Shown: in pieces, positions 24,177 through 35,940 of the stretch | How positions within the stretch are numbered: position 1 is the first letter of the stretch | How the letters are laid out: every line of letters begins with the position of its first letter | NCBI GenBank assembly: GCA_013398175.1 | Contig: VZRZ01008711.1 | Coordinates: 247-64,246, forward strand | Reading direction: 5' to 3' | Length of the DNA: 64,000 nucleotides | Source of the DNA: Climacteris rufus | Taxonomy: Eukaryota; Chordata; Aves; Passeriformes; Climacteridae | Made by a program: the position numbers and the translations under genes | Notes under the pieces: model-generated | What the model was told of the DNA's origin: nothing | The model's database searches: none | What the model saw: the letters and a program-made list of their open reading frames with translations, nothing else

Positions 24177-26622
24177 AGTCTATCCATACATGCAGCATTA
24201 CATTATTCCCAGTGTAACATCTGGCATTTGTTTTTAAACAAGATTTTTCTGTCTGAACTTACCTGGCCCAGCAGACCAGTGCACATAAAGGTTTCCAGTT
24301 CCTGAAGCAAAGATCACACAGGAGAGTGATGGCCGCATTCAAATATTTAATTTTCGGGGCCAAATAACTCATCAGTGTTTCACACATGAGTCAGTCATGA
24401 TCAGCTTTTGACACGGAACAAGAATGAGGCACAACACCTTGCTCCTGGACTTGTTAGGAGTTTACCCACTCCACCATTCTGCTCTCCCCGTTTTCTCCAG
24501 AATGTCCTAATTTCAGAATAATTATTCTGCTCAGAAAGAGGGGTCATTATTCCAGACTAACATAAGAGGTATACACACTGGGGAAATATTCCAGAAGAAA
24601 CCACTTAGACTGGACTCTGTTACAGTGAAATAAACATTCTACAGTAGGCTTGGTTGTATTGTCTCACAGGCAAGGCTACAGAAATGTATTTCTCCCTTTA
24701 AAGAACTTTTCCAACACAGTATTTAATGATAAAATGCTTTTGCATGCAAGTATAGTCCTGTTACTGAATGAGCTGAATGTTTTTGGTGGACTTGTTTTAT
24801 ATTACAATGGTCAAGCATGAAAGAATAAATTTGTATTCTAGGTGCTCCTATCTTCTTTCCATTTCTGCCCCTGACATGTACTATATTCTTACAAATTCTG
24901 GACTAAGCTTTCATCAGGAATTGCCAATGATCTGCACCAGGAGATGTCATAGATTATGGTTTCAAAAAGTAGAATTGAGTAAATATGTTCTGGGGCCTCC
25001 CACCACTCCTAGCTAGGCTATTCTTTATCCTGCTGCAGTGATAAATGCCAAATAAATAAATCCCCCTCTCTTACACAGGAATAATAATGGAATAATGTGT
25101 AATAGCCTTGTATGTGAGCAATAGACAGGAATAAGGAAGATGGTTTTCTGCAGAATGGCTTGACCTGAAAATATTATCCTTCAGTCAAACAGGTTAACCA
25201 GGAGATCCTGGGCATTTAAACTGGCAGAGAAAAATTATGCTTAATCCATGTTGCACTTTTCACATTGATTCAACTGACTGGACATGTCTCCTGAACACTC
25301 TCTAACACCATAGCCTATGACATACCACATTTAACAAGGCTCTAACAGCATTTCCACTGTAACAGAACTAAAACACATGGCTTGTAACATAACTTTGACA
25401 CTTACAGCACTTGTGAGCTTGGACATGGTACAATGGGTAAGCAACATGTGGTAACCACTCATCATGACCAAATGAGCAGAAAAGCTCCATCTTGACATGG
25501 CTTATTATGTCTTGAAGCTGTAAATGTAATTGTTGGTCAAAAATAAATAAATTATTATTAACACTTACATTTTTAACATGTTTATGCCCTGCACTTCTCT
25601 GTTTTTCTCTCAAGGTTACTCCAAGAAGGTCAGATAATTTGGTAATGTATTAACATTCAACAATAATTCTATAGATGGTAACAGGATAACAAAAGGTGGG
25701 ATTGAAAATGCATAAGTAATGCATCAGGTATTCAAGTGGATTCAGGGTTGTAACCATGTTACAAAACAACTTGATTAGTGAGAAATGGAGCACACTGTTT
25801 TTTTGGCCAGGGTTATTGATTTAGAAATCAGTTATCCTAATTTTAGTTATTTCTTGCTTACCGTTTCCTCTAGTTTATAATACTCTTAGTCCTGTATTGT
25901 CCATGATACTTTACTCACAGAAAGGATAAGTGAGCTGGGACCTGATCCCTCTCCAACTAACTTCATTGGAAACAAAACCCCCCCCCAAATCTGTCTTAAC
26001 CCTACGAACATCAGGAGTGTAAGAGTACAAGCACCTGCTTCCCACTGCCTGTAAAAATTTCATGTTGGGAATGAACATTCCTGTCCAAAAGAAGTAGAAG
26101 TATTTATACATGTAGAAGTATTTAGCACGCATAAAATCACTCACTTTCATACCCGGTTTAACAAGTGGCTGTAATTTACATATGAAATATATCGGTAATA
26201 AATTTCCACATAGGTTAGATTTTTTCCCCCAAAAGCATGCAAAACTTTTTAGTTCCACACTGTGTGCTTCTGTTCTGATCCTCCACCTGGCTGTGGTCCT
26301 TTTTATGTGGGAATATTAAACTAATTTTACTTGGAATGTACAATGGTTTCTCAAGATGATGCACCTGATACTAAAAAGCAGTTCACAAGACTTCTTAGGA
26401 AGACAGATTGTTCCCCAGAGGCTCCTTCTGCTTTGTATTACAGCTCATAGTCTTGCTTTTAGCCCTAGCTCATCTTTGACAGCCTTCTGCTTCACATTTG
26501 GCATCCTTGTGACATCTACAAAATGTCTTGGGGGTCAAGAAGTCAACTGGCTTCCTCATATGCTTCTGCCATTACGAGTGGCTGTGTTCAGACCGTGAGG
26601 GAGGGGAGCTGAGGACTGCGGG

Positions 26623-26671
26623 TCTGTGTGTGTGTGAGAGAGGGAGAAGGAGAGACAGTGAGGGAGAGGGA
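26623..26671. repeat. TG microsatellite passing into a GA-rich purine tract
   Basis: A run of about six TG units is followed by roughly 35 bases of G and A with GAGAG and GGGAG units. The composition alone identifies it as simple sequence. It overlaps chance frames on both strands (Gly/Arg/Glu-rich on one, Ser/His/Thr-rich on the other). Confidence 0.8.
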
Positions 26672-28084
26672 GTTGTGATGATGACACAGGGAAAGATTGG
26701 TTTAAAATTTTCTTTCTACCCAGGTTTGTGATGATTTCCACCCAGATACAGCCCTCCTTTGTTCAAGAGCAGTTTAGCATTGCAGCAGGTTTCTTGTTAG
26801 ACCATACAATAACTTGATGATGTTTGCAACACATTTGTTTCTTGGCACCAGTAGATTGAGGCTCATTCAGATACATAATGTTATTGTGCAGCAGTGCAAG
26901 ACCAGTTCCTGGGTGCAGCTACAGAAGTGCATTAAAGTATTTTGTTTACTAGCCACCAAGAGCCTTTCTGTACAAAAGCTGGAAATGGGATGTTTGAAAT
27001 GTGAGCCTGGAGAAAGCTTGGCATGAAACATTTTACTTAATGAAAAGGATTTAAAGAAATATGAAGGTATTATGTTTGCTACTAAAATATAGGTAGAACA
27101 CTGCTTCACAGTGTCCTGTATGTAAACTGGATCCTGAATGTTTAGGATCCAAACTGAATTTAAATCTTCAGCTTATGCTGTGTTGAGTATCTCAGATTAA
27201 AGTAAATCCGCATTATCCTGCTTGTCGTAGCTGGGATGTTTTGGGTTATGAATGCAGCCATACAAACAGGATTTGGAAGAGATTTAAAACAACTTGATGA
27301 ATGGAACACTCAGATAGCCATGTTATCATACAATCTGATTACAAATTTATACACTGCTGACATGCAGAAAACAGCAGGTACTGTCTGGCACAGCAGAGAC
27401 AACAAGTGCTGAGGTTCTTTCAGATGCAGCAAATCAAATGTCACATAAAATTAAAAGTCACTTAAGTTAGTTAGGGTTCCTGACAAATTCACATCATAAA
27501 TGTATGCCCTAACACTTCAAGTTTTTTTTTCCTCTGTTTGTAGAAGTCCTGTTGCTTAGTCTATGCCCTCAATGGTTAATTGCTGTGAGTATAAGGAAAC
27601 ACAGGCATTCTGCCTTAATTTAGTATAATTGAAGTTCTGCTGCAGAGCGTAAAATCAAAGCAAAATATTTTCTTACCTCATGCAACAGAAATAAATGCTG
27701 TGAGTAAATGTGTTTATTGAAAAATTTCTTTGGATGCATGTCTTAATTTTATTTTCCTTTGGATGGGCATGAAGTAAATCTTAGGCACACTAGAAATTCA
27801 ACAAAGCATGTATTACCCTTCATTTTCTCTGTTGCACCAGTGTCAGATCTTTAATCTAAACAGGTTGAATTGTACTGCTTGTAGTAAAGGTTCGTATAAA
27901 GACATGATTTCTGAATCCAACAACTTTCAAAATTCTGCAGGCTCTATGATTGGGTGGTAGGAAAGTTTTCCCATAATACTGAAAATTTGCAGAATGTTTG
28001 TACAAGTTCTGTCTTGCCTGTATCAGACTCAAATTCTATGCAGGCATGCAAGGAAAAATATAGTAGTCATCTAAAGAAGGAGAA

Positions 28085-29120
28085 GGTGATTAGGAAGTCA
28101 GCATAGATTTACCGAGGGGAGAATCATACTTAATTTAACAGGTAGAATTAATTCTAGAAAAAATTGTCTGTTTTTTTGTGGATGAAAAAAATGCAATGGA
28201 TGCAATTTTCTTTCCTCATTTTGATAAAGCTTACAATAACATCTTTCACAATGTTCTTATGTCCAAACTGGGACATCCTGAGTGGGCAGACGTGAAAACT
28301 GGTTGGATATCTGAGGTATAAGGCTTGTGCTCAAGGGCTTATGCTCTATTTGGAGGACGGTAACAAACAGGATACTGCAGGGTCTTTTCTGGGATGAGTC
28401 ACTGCTGTTCCACATTGGCACCAGTGATGATGCTAAGGATGGAGGGCATGCTTGTCAAGTTTGCAGCGGATACCACACTTTGTTTCTGTGTGAGGGAAAC
28501 TGGGAGGAAGGGCCTGGTAGAACCTCATGAAATACTGCATGGGCAGAGACTAAGCTGTTCTCTTGGAAGATACAGATCTTCAGGGACGCAGTCGGGGACT
28601 GGCACGGCCAGGGAGCACCTCTAGGGTGTGGTCTTGGGTTCTGGCAGGCAGTGAGCTGAGCCAAGTCAGCCACATCCCTGAACAACAACATGGGCCAGCA
28701 GCACTTGCTGTGGTGAGCAGGACATGGCCCCTAGAGCCAGGGAAGGACAAGGACTGTCCCTTCTGCTTAGTACACACCAGCTCTTATCAGGCCACTGGGT
28801 TTGGTTTTGGGCCTCCTTCAGAGGGAGGATGCCAATAATTTATCTGGGAAGAGGGGTGATTTCAGGGGTATCCAAGAGCATACCCAGAACTGATGGAAGG
28901 GAATGAAGAAGATGCAGTTGAGCTCTTCACAGTGGTGTGTGTTGGGAGGGTGAGAGGCAGAAGCATAAGCTGAATCATGAGAATCTCAGCCTGGAGATAG
29001 GGAGAAACCTTTACCTCACAAGGTGACCAGCAGTGGAGCTGGGGTCCAGGGAGTTCGTGCAGTCTCCAGTCTTGGATGTTTCAAGGCATGGGTTGTAAGC
29101 TCTGAGCTGCTCAGTCTGAG
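28085..29120 (+). mobile_element. Old CR1 LINE fragment (ORF2 RT region to near the 3' end)
   Basis: The plus strand keeps degraded CR1 ORF2 phrases in the expected order. First comes a 'gatttaccgagggg' block like the CR1 GFTKG segment near 28108. It is followed by the DKAYNNIFHNVL-like block (canonical DFSKAFDTVSH type) near 28222, a glycine-rich CR1-type block near 28440 that includes a decayed 'FADDT'-like segment, and the later sequence up to a 3' UTR-like 'tggatgtttcaaggcatgggttgtaagctctgag' region split across 29066-29105. Stops and indels are frequent, so it is clearly dead and older than the copies at 23545 and 51095. The typical TTCTATGAT tail is not visible. Confidence 0.72.
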
Positions 29121-31873
29121 CCCAGAACTGACTGTACTCTGGATGGCTATTAGATCTATCAGCATGTTCAAAAGACTCATCTTGAAAAGTAGCCTTTCCC
29201 ATAAGTTGAATAGATAATACTTACAGAGGAGGAGAATGAAGAGGACTCTGCCTTCTCTGCTGGAAAAAGGAGTTGTTGCTGCAGGCACTGTATTTTCCTG
29301 AGGGGTCACTTGACATTTTTTGGATTATGTCCTGTAGTTCAAATGGAAGGATACTTTCGGCAGGTATTTGAGCAAGTATGGCCCAATGCTTCTTCTCATG
29401 AAATGATCTGTCATCAAGAGAAAGTTAAAGACCTGGTGTGACATTCTTCCCATCACACAGACTTATGCTACTGTTCTTCAGGAAGTCACAGAGGCACAAG
29501 AACTAAAGAAAAAGGAACAGGGATAAAGATCTGGTACCTTTCTCTGCCTACTATAGCAATGGTGAATAGAAATCCAGATTTTGGGTGCCATCAAGGACAA
29601 ATAGTCTTCAGTGCTGCTTTAAGGATGTTTGGCACTGAACAACAGAAAGACTGTGAATGGCCTGAGTTGTGAATTATTCTTCCTGGCAGAGTAATAATCT
29701 GTTCATTAGTGTTTATGCCACAACAGTATAGATTCCCTTGTTAGCTGACTTCACGGCATTCCTTACAAGCAGGGAAAAATTCTCAAGTTAAACTTGAGGC
29801 CATCAGGAAAGTGAAACATGACACGGGCCATGAGCACTTACTTGCCCAGGGCTGTTACCAGTGAGCTAACAGAGGATGGAGAAAACGAAGCAAGCATTTT
29901 CAGAGAGTGACAGTCCACTTAGAATACAAAACCTATAAAGGGAATTTATATCTCCTGATGTAGATAAAAGCTAAAGATGCTTAAGTCCAGCGTTTTGTCC
30001 AAAATTATTTCAAAGCTGGTAGAGCAAAGTTTGCTACTTTACAGAGTAAAAAATATAGTAAAGATATTATTCTAGGACATAGAGAAAAACACATATAAAT
30101 AAAACTAAAATACATAAAAAATAATTCTGGAGAAAATGAATTATTGTCTGGAGACAATGAACCACATATTTCACCGAAAAACGCGAGGAAAGGTCTCAGA
30201 GTCTGACTTCATGGTTTACAGGTTTTTTTGGTGTTGTATTGTTGGTTTTTTTGTTTGTTTGTTTGTTTGTTTTAAATTTAAGGCTGTAGGTGTTCTGTTT
30301 GTTTGTTTGTTTGTTTGTTCCTTGGTAAAGATACCCAGGTATCTTTAATTGGAACAGATGTGTTTAAAGTCAAGTGCAGTTCTCACTATAATAAGAAGGA
30401 ATGCTTCTACTATGGTAGATCAGATCAAGGAAGGGCAGGAAAATCACTCCATTCTGCCCTAGCAGAAATTTCCTGATCCTCAGAAAAACAATCAGCTCAA
30501 GCATATTCTATATAACTAGCAAAAAGTAAGACTTTTTTCCTTTTTTTTTTTTTTAATGACAATACAATGACATTCATAAAAATTTGAGTTATAAATCACT
30601 GACAACCACTGAAATGCAATGGGTCTCTTCTTTTATTAGGCAGGAAGATACACTAGTTTTTCGATTAAACTCCTAACTAGAAATTGAATAGGATAAGACA
30701 GAATTAAAAAACAAAATATTCTTTCTTGTTGGTGAGTCACTTGCACAACTGGCAGGAATTCTGTTTCTCTTAATAAATTTGGTTTTTGTCACCTGCTGAT
30801 GGATCTGACCACCATGCACAGAAAATTTCAAAAGCAAAGCAGTAAAACACAGCACTTCTCTAACATCAAAATTTGTGTGTGAGTTGGGGAGAGAAAATGA
30901 AAAAAATGTTGGAGGTGAGCATAAACATCCAAGTGTGGAAGAAATCAGAATTAGTTTGCAAGAAAAAGTACTCATTGCAAAGACTGAATTTGTGCCATTA
31001 TGACTGAAATGACTGCAGGAAATGCTTCACATAAAGTCCATGCTGTTTGGGAGCCCTAGCTTTACATAAACTTTTTATACAGCCAACCAAATGAGTTTTT
31101 AGTGGGTAAATTCTCTGTAATGTGAATTGTGTGTCAACAGGCAGATGTCTGAAGTAATGAAAACAGTCTGGCTACATGTGTATTGCAGTTATAATAAATA
31201 AGAGTGATAAAATTTCGTTATCATGTGCCAAACTCCTATTCTAGTTTAAGTTTCCAGCAAAAAGTGTGTGGAAACAATCAAACAGTAAGAATATTTAATT
31301 TTTACAATAACTTTAGCTCAATAAAATAGCTTACAAGTGCTCTCCGCAAGAACAGATATTTACTACATGTTGGTGCTGAACAAATATTTAATACAGATCT
31401 CTTCGTGAAAATGGCTTCCATCCTTCCTTAGTTCTTTTGTCATTATTTAATTATTATGTTACCTTGCGGTCTTTACAGGAAAACCACTTTGTTGCTTTCT
31501 GAAAATGTTGCATCAGAGCAGATGGGTGTGACTGAGATTGAAATTCGTGTTGCAGTAAGGTTTCCATTAGTTTTTATTAGCATCCACATGCAGTTGTGAT
31601 GGGAAAAGCTGGAATCCAGCCCTGGCTGTATGTCAGCACAAAATGCAAACCTCACCTTAGTAGTGAAGAAGAGGAGACATGGGTCTGTTCAAGCCTTTGG
31701 TTCCTGCAAGACAGTGAGTTTGTGGGGGAAAAACAAGTCGTCCTAGACCATGTCTTATACAACTTTTACCTTTTACCTTTCTATCTAGTTGTAGATAGAT
31801 ACAACTCCTAGGCTGGAGAAGGACCTTAGGGTCTCTTGTCCTCTTGGAAACAGCCACATTATGGGACCATCCC
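29121..31873. other. No recognisable gene; TTTG microsatellites
   Basis: AT-rich DNA whose only clear features are two TTTG microsatellites at 30244-30273 and 30297-30320 and a T run near 30538-30554. The frames, such as 30673-30975 (minus), show no domain. No promoter or RNA gene could be supported. Confidence 0.55.
30244..30320. repeat. Two TTTG microsatellite blocks separated by 23 bases
   Basis: Blocks of five to six GTTT units at 30244-30273 and 30297-30320 flank a short unique spacer. They may be one microsatellite interrupted by substitution or insertion, or slippage products. Read on the minus strand they are CAAA repeats, compatible with the decayed A-rich tail of a retroposed sequence, but no such sequence is visible next to them. 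Confidence 0.85.
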
Positions 31874-32016
31874 TTCATTAGCTCTGTTAGTCAGAGCATG
31901 GTACTAATAATATCAAGGTCATGGGTTTGATCCCTGTATGGGCCATTCATGGAAGAGTTGGACTTGATGATCCTGGTGGGTCCCTTCCTCCTCAGAATAT
32001 TCCATGATTCTGTGAT
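31874..32016 (+). mobile_element. tRNA-Ile-derived SINE with CR1-like tail (TguSINE1-like)
   Basis: The first about 72 bases (31874-31945) resemble a tRNA-Ile gene. They include an A-box-like TAGCTCTGTTAGT from 31879, an anticodon loop CTAATAA with AAT at 31906-31908, and a B-box-like GGTTTGATCCC at 31924-31934. They are followed by about 70 bases with the CR1-type phrase 'gacttgatgatcctggtggg' and a terminal TGATTCTGTGAT at 32005-32016. A tRNA-Ile head joined to a CR1-like 3' end is the structure of the SINE family described from zebra finch and other passerines, whose tail allows it to be mobilised by CR1 enzymes. The tRNA part has several mismatches, the loop for box B reads TTTGA rather than TTCGA, and the 5' acceptor arm is eroded, so it is a dead SINE and not a functional tRNA gene. 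Confidence 0.88.
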
Positions 32017-33140
32017 CCCTGTGCCTTCAGGCATTTGCCCTTTGGAGCATGGTAAAGGTGACAAGTCCCACATGTTCACAGCAAGTTGCCCACTCTGGTT
32101 TCTGTGAAGGTAGTGGAGATTTGCAGTGACACCAATAGTCACGATGCAGCTAACTCTGATCTCAATTCTGAAGAGCATGCAGCAACCACTCTTCACTGGA
32201 GATTCACCCCAGTAACACCATCATCCTCTTGGTCTGCAACTATCACCCAGTCTTCAAACTACGTAAGAACAAGATGTTCAAGCTGTTTCTTTCCATGTTG
32301 GGTGGCAGATTTCTTCCACAATGTAGAACCATTATAAAGAAATTATGACCAATTTCTTCCAATGTCAAAGCATTTATGATAGCACTTATGACAGTTCAAA
32401 TCCTAAACTCAGTAGAATGTTCATCTCTGTTGCAGTAATTTCTGGCAGTCTTCACCACAAAAACAACCCATGAGTTGCATTCTTGTGAAGGATGCTGAAA
32501 CTCAGTAATGCTGTTAATGATGTTTCAATATTTTGTAGTAAAGAAGAAAGACACATGTTACAGAAAGAAATAGGTGAGGGGCTTCCTGTTAAAAATTCTT
32601 CCAGAAATGCCTCCCTGCTGTGCCATCTCATTCATCTCCTCTCTGGCAAATGCCGAAGAAGAGACTGCAGACAGTCATCTCTTCTAAGGGTCAGCCAGTA
32701 AATAACGAAGCCAGATTTCGGCTTGCTAACTAACTGATTTGCCCCAAGGGGAAAGGTTTAGTTACAGTTTTAAAAGAAAGCAAATATTTCTTTGGTGAGG
32801 CAGGTTTGGATCTCTTGACTCTTTCAAATTGCTTCCTCCCTTGACTGCTACATTTGTAATTCACTGTATTCTTTTCCATTCCTAATCTAAACATAACCCA
32901 GCTACAAATAATAATCCAAAAAACACACCAGCTTCCCCTCACACCTCAGCCTTGGATGGGAAGCAGCAAGTTAGTACAAACTTTCTTGTCTCCTACCCCT
33001 ACCATGCAGGTAAATTCTGGCTATAATTATAAACTTCATAGGATATAAACCTTAGAACTGTCAGCTAAAGCCCCAAATTAATAATCCCACTAAAATATGT
33101 TGAAACTCCAAATCTTATATGCAACAACCCAGTATCCATA

Positions 33141-33290
33141 CTAGACCTAGACCTACTCCCTGGGATATAATTTGATTGCTGCTGTTGGGGGCTATAATTT
33201 CACAAGGGTGTCTCAAAATTTCAGCGCAGTAACACAAAACTCTTAACCTCAATTCAGCCTTGAACCTGATCCTCAACCTAAACCTAATCC
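33141..33290. repeat. Degenerate telomere-like hexamer tracts
   Basis: From 33242 the plus strand can be split into successive 6-mers that each keep part of CCTAAN: CTTAAC, CTCAAT, TCAGCC, TTGAAC, CTGATC, CTCAAC, CTAAAC, CTAATC. At 33141-33164 a second short run reads CTAGAC, CTAGAC, CTACTC, CCTGGG. The six-base period over about 49 bases and the CTAA-type core resemble a strongly mutated vertebrate telomere repeat (CCCTAA). The sequence between the two runs does not keep the period. A chance pyrimidine-purine pattern or another minisatellite remains possible. Confidence 0.4.
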
Positions 33291-34217
33291 AAAGCAGCAA
33301 TTTAACATAGCCTTTTTGACCCACCACCAATTACAGGCATTTCTGGTGGGAGCCTGTCCACTCCCTCTCCCCCTATTCAACACATCCACAGGCACACTCT
33401 CCCTCCCTATCTCACCCTTGGCCACTAACAAAAAAGGTTAAAGGCAGTTGGGGAAGGGATTCAGCTCTGTCATAGTTCTTGTGAACCAGGATTAAAGGGG
33501 ATTTTATTCATTCTCTACAAAAAGAACATGTTATAGGAAAAATATGTTACAAGCAAAGAGTATACTATAGGGGGGAAAATAATGTTAGACTTCACTGTTT
33601 TTCTTCCATTTTTTGAGAACTTTAAACTGCTGTTTTTTGAGTGTCTTTAAACTGTTTCTCCTGAATTCCTGTGGAAATGTCCCTTAGCTTAGATACACCT
33701 CTGAATAGCTTAGAAATACTCCTGAATTTATCCTTTTGTACATAGTTAAGACTGGGTTAGCACCTTGAAAACAAATCAATAATGAGTTTTTTTTCCTTTA
33801 GCAGAATTCTTAGAGGTTGCTAATGGGAGCCTGATGAATCAGACAACTTCTTAATTTTACTGCAAATTATTTGTCAGTTTAGATCTGCTTCCTGAGAAGT
33901 AAGTTATACCTCAATCCTGGTGAAGTTTAGATAGGGTTAATTTAATAGTTTGGAACCACATCCCAACATTTGAGGTAAAATTTATGAAAGAGAATGAAAG
34001 TACTCATTTTCTCTGTCTATCTGTACTATTATTAAAAAACAAAAAAACCAAACCAAAACAAAGACAAAAACCCGACTCTAGTGAGGTTCTTTCTTAGCTT
34101 AAAGTGCTTATATCAAATTTCTGGGAAAAAAACTTTATTTAAAAACCTACAGATTTAAAGAAAAGTGATATGGATACATAAACTAATTTATTGTTTGAAG
34201 AATTGCAATACAACATG

Positions 34218-34238
34218 GAATAATGAATAATGAATAAT
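34218..34238. repeat. Triplicated 7-mer GAATAAT
   Basis: Three exact head-to-tail copies of GAATAAT. This is a small slippage-type repeat with no sign of function. Confidence 0.85.
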
Positions 34239-35940
34239 TATGAAGACACATTGAAAATACAGCAAGATGATGCATTGGGAAGAAAAACTTGCTAACTTGA
34301 AATTATTAGATATTTATGCAAGACTGATACAGTACGTATAACCATACCCCTTGTACATCAGTGTGCAGCATTGTCTTGGCAGTTGGCATTAGTGTAAACA
34401 CCCCGCCTCAAGGAAAATTAAATTAGTTTCTTTACTGAAGATTTCTACCAAAGATAAAACAAACTGACCCCTTCGACCTACAGATATGAGAAGTAAATCA
34501 GGGAACTGTTTAGCCACACTCTCTTCCAGGTAAGTTATTCTGAATTCTGGGTGGGGTTCCTGCCTGACTGATAGGGCACACAGTTATCAGCCTGCAGACT
34601 GCACTCGTCCAGACCTGCTGGGACTGGAGGCAGAACACATGACCTAGTTCTCTAAGATCAGTGATCCTGACTGATTTTTAAAATCACACACACCTCTATT
34701 TTAATCAAATAGAAATTAGCTCTCCCATATCCTAATTTCTGTATGGATAAGCTTCCCCACTTCAATAAATCCTAGTTCTTTATGAAGTGCTGTATTTGGC
34801 TCCTTACTGCTGCTGTAAAGATACCTTGAGCTGACATTTAATTTAGTGCACAACAACTCTCACTGAAGGAAGCTGGCTCACACTTGGTGTTGCTACATTA
34901 CAAGAAATCATAAACACAGCACGAGTTGGACCTTGCAAGTAGAGTTTTTTGTGTATCCCTGTTAGGGCATTAAATACAGGGAGCAGAATTTAAGGGTTTT
35001 GTTACAGTTAAAAAAAAAGTTTAAAATGGAACTGTTAAAAAACAAGATTAACTATTAGAAACTAGTTTAAAAACTCTATTAATCCTTTGGATATTGAATA
35101 GTCATCAGACTAAAGCAGTAGGAGACTTATGCAACTGCATGATCACCATGTGGTACTGTGCTTTGGACGAGTAACTATCACAGTCAAAATGATACCAAGT
35201 AGTGCCCAGCGTGATGCAAAGAACTCTGCGCCAGTAACTGGTGGAGAGCTCCAGTCCTTTCAGATTACCAAAGAGATGGTAACAGCTCTCAGCTCCACTA
35301 GCTCAAAAACCTAATGGAAATCCAGTTTGGGTGGGTTTCCACAGAATCACAGTGAGGATGATGACGAACGTAGTATTTCACTTGTTCCAAGGGGAAAAGA
35401 AGCTTAACTTCAGTGCAAACTCAGGTGGATTCCAACAATGTGAAGTAAATGCAGAGCATTCACTTGTGTGGTCCTGCTTTCTAAGCAGTTTTGTTCTGGT
35501 ATCTAAGCCCAACACCACTATGGGGAGAGAGCACAGGACCCCTAGCCCTTTGATTTCTGTCATGTTCCCACTGCTTTGCTCTTCCCTATGTCCAGTCTCC
35601 TGCCTTCCTTTCCACAGGGCAGCCATGCTACCCAAGGGAAGACATCTTGCTCAGGGATCCTGTAAGCCTCCAGATTCCTCAAGAAGATCCAGTTCAGCCA
35701 CAACACAGCTGTTCCCAAGGGATATGTCCTGTAAATTGGGCCAGCAGTTACCACCACATCAACATTTTGTTAAGGAAAGAGAAGTATGACTGTTGGTTGC
35801 TGCACTACCAGTGAGCTTTAGATGTGTTTTGAGCTTGCCTGCCAAGCCAGGTGTCTCCCAAAGACAGTGGCCAGATGCCACGCTGCCTTGCCAAGGACAC
35901 AGAGTGGACAGACACATGCTGAGCACACAGTGGCCCTGGG

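Larger units (their letters stand above)
23718..28084. other. No recognisable gene; pyrimidine and GT/GA tracts
   Basis: This unique-looking AT-rich DNA holds a pyrimidine-rich tract of CTTTCTC units at 24131-24176 and a short TG repeat running into a GA-rich tract at 26623-26671. A C8-type run lies at about 25979-25986. The frames at 25911-26258 (minus) and 26867-27109 (minus) have no domain that I recognise. No exon, RNA gene or transposon could be supported. Confidence 0.55.
32017..35940. other. No recognisable gene; contains telomere-like tracts
   Basis: Apart from the degenerate hexamer tracts at 33141-33290 and a triplicated 7-mer at 34218-34238, this interval shows nothing that I can name. 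An A/C-rich low-complexity run of the AAAACC type lies at about 34033-34073. The 152-codon plus-strand frame at 35331-35789 starts in AT-rich DNA, contains no domain and overlaps minus-strand frames, so I leave it out as a gene. Confidence 0.55.

Noticed and set aside
24131..24180. Polypyrimidine tract ending in CCCCCAG as a splice acceptor
   Set aside because: Nothing downstream looks like an exon. The tract is better explained as simple sequence.
31874..31945. tRNA-Ile (AAT) gene
   Set aside because: The tRNA-like part has an eroded acceptor arm and a changed T-loop motif, and it is fused to a CR1-like tail with a TGATTCTGTGAT end. That is the structure of a SINE, not a working tRNA.
35331..35789. 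152-codon plus-strand frame near the LTR
   Set aside because: No recognisable domain, opposite-strand frames of similar quality, and no homology to retroviral genes despite the nearby LTR.
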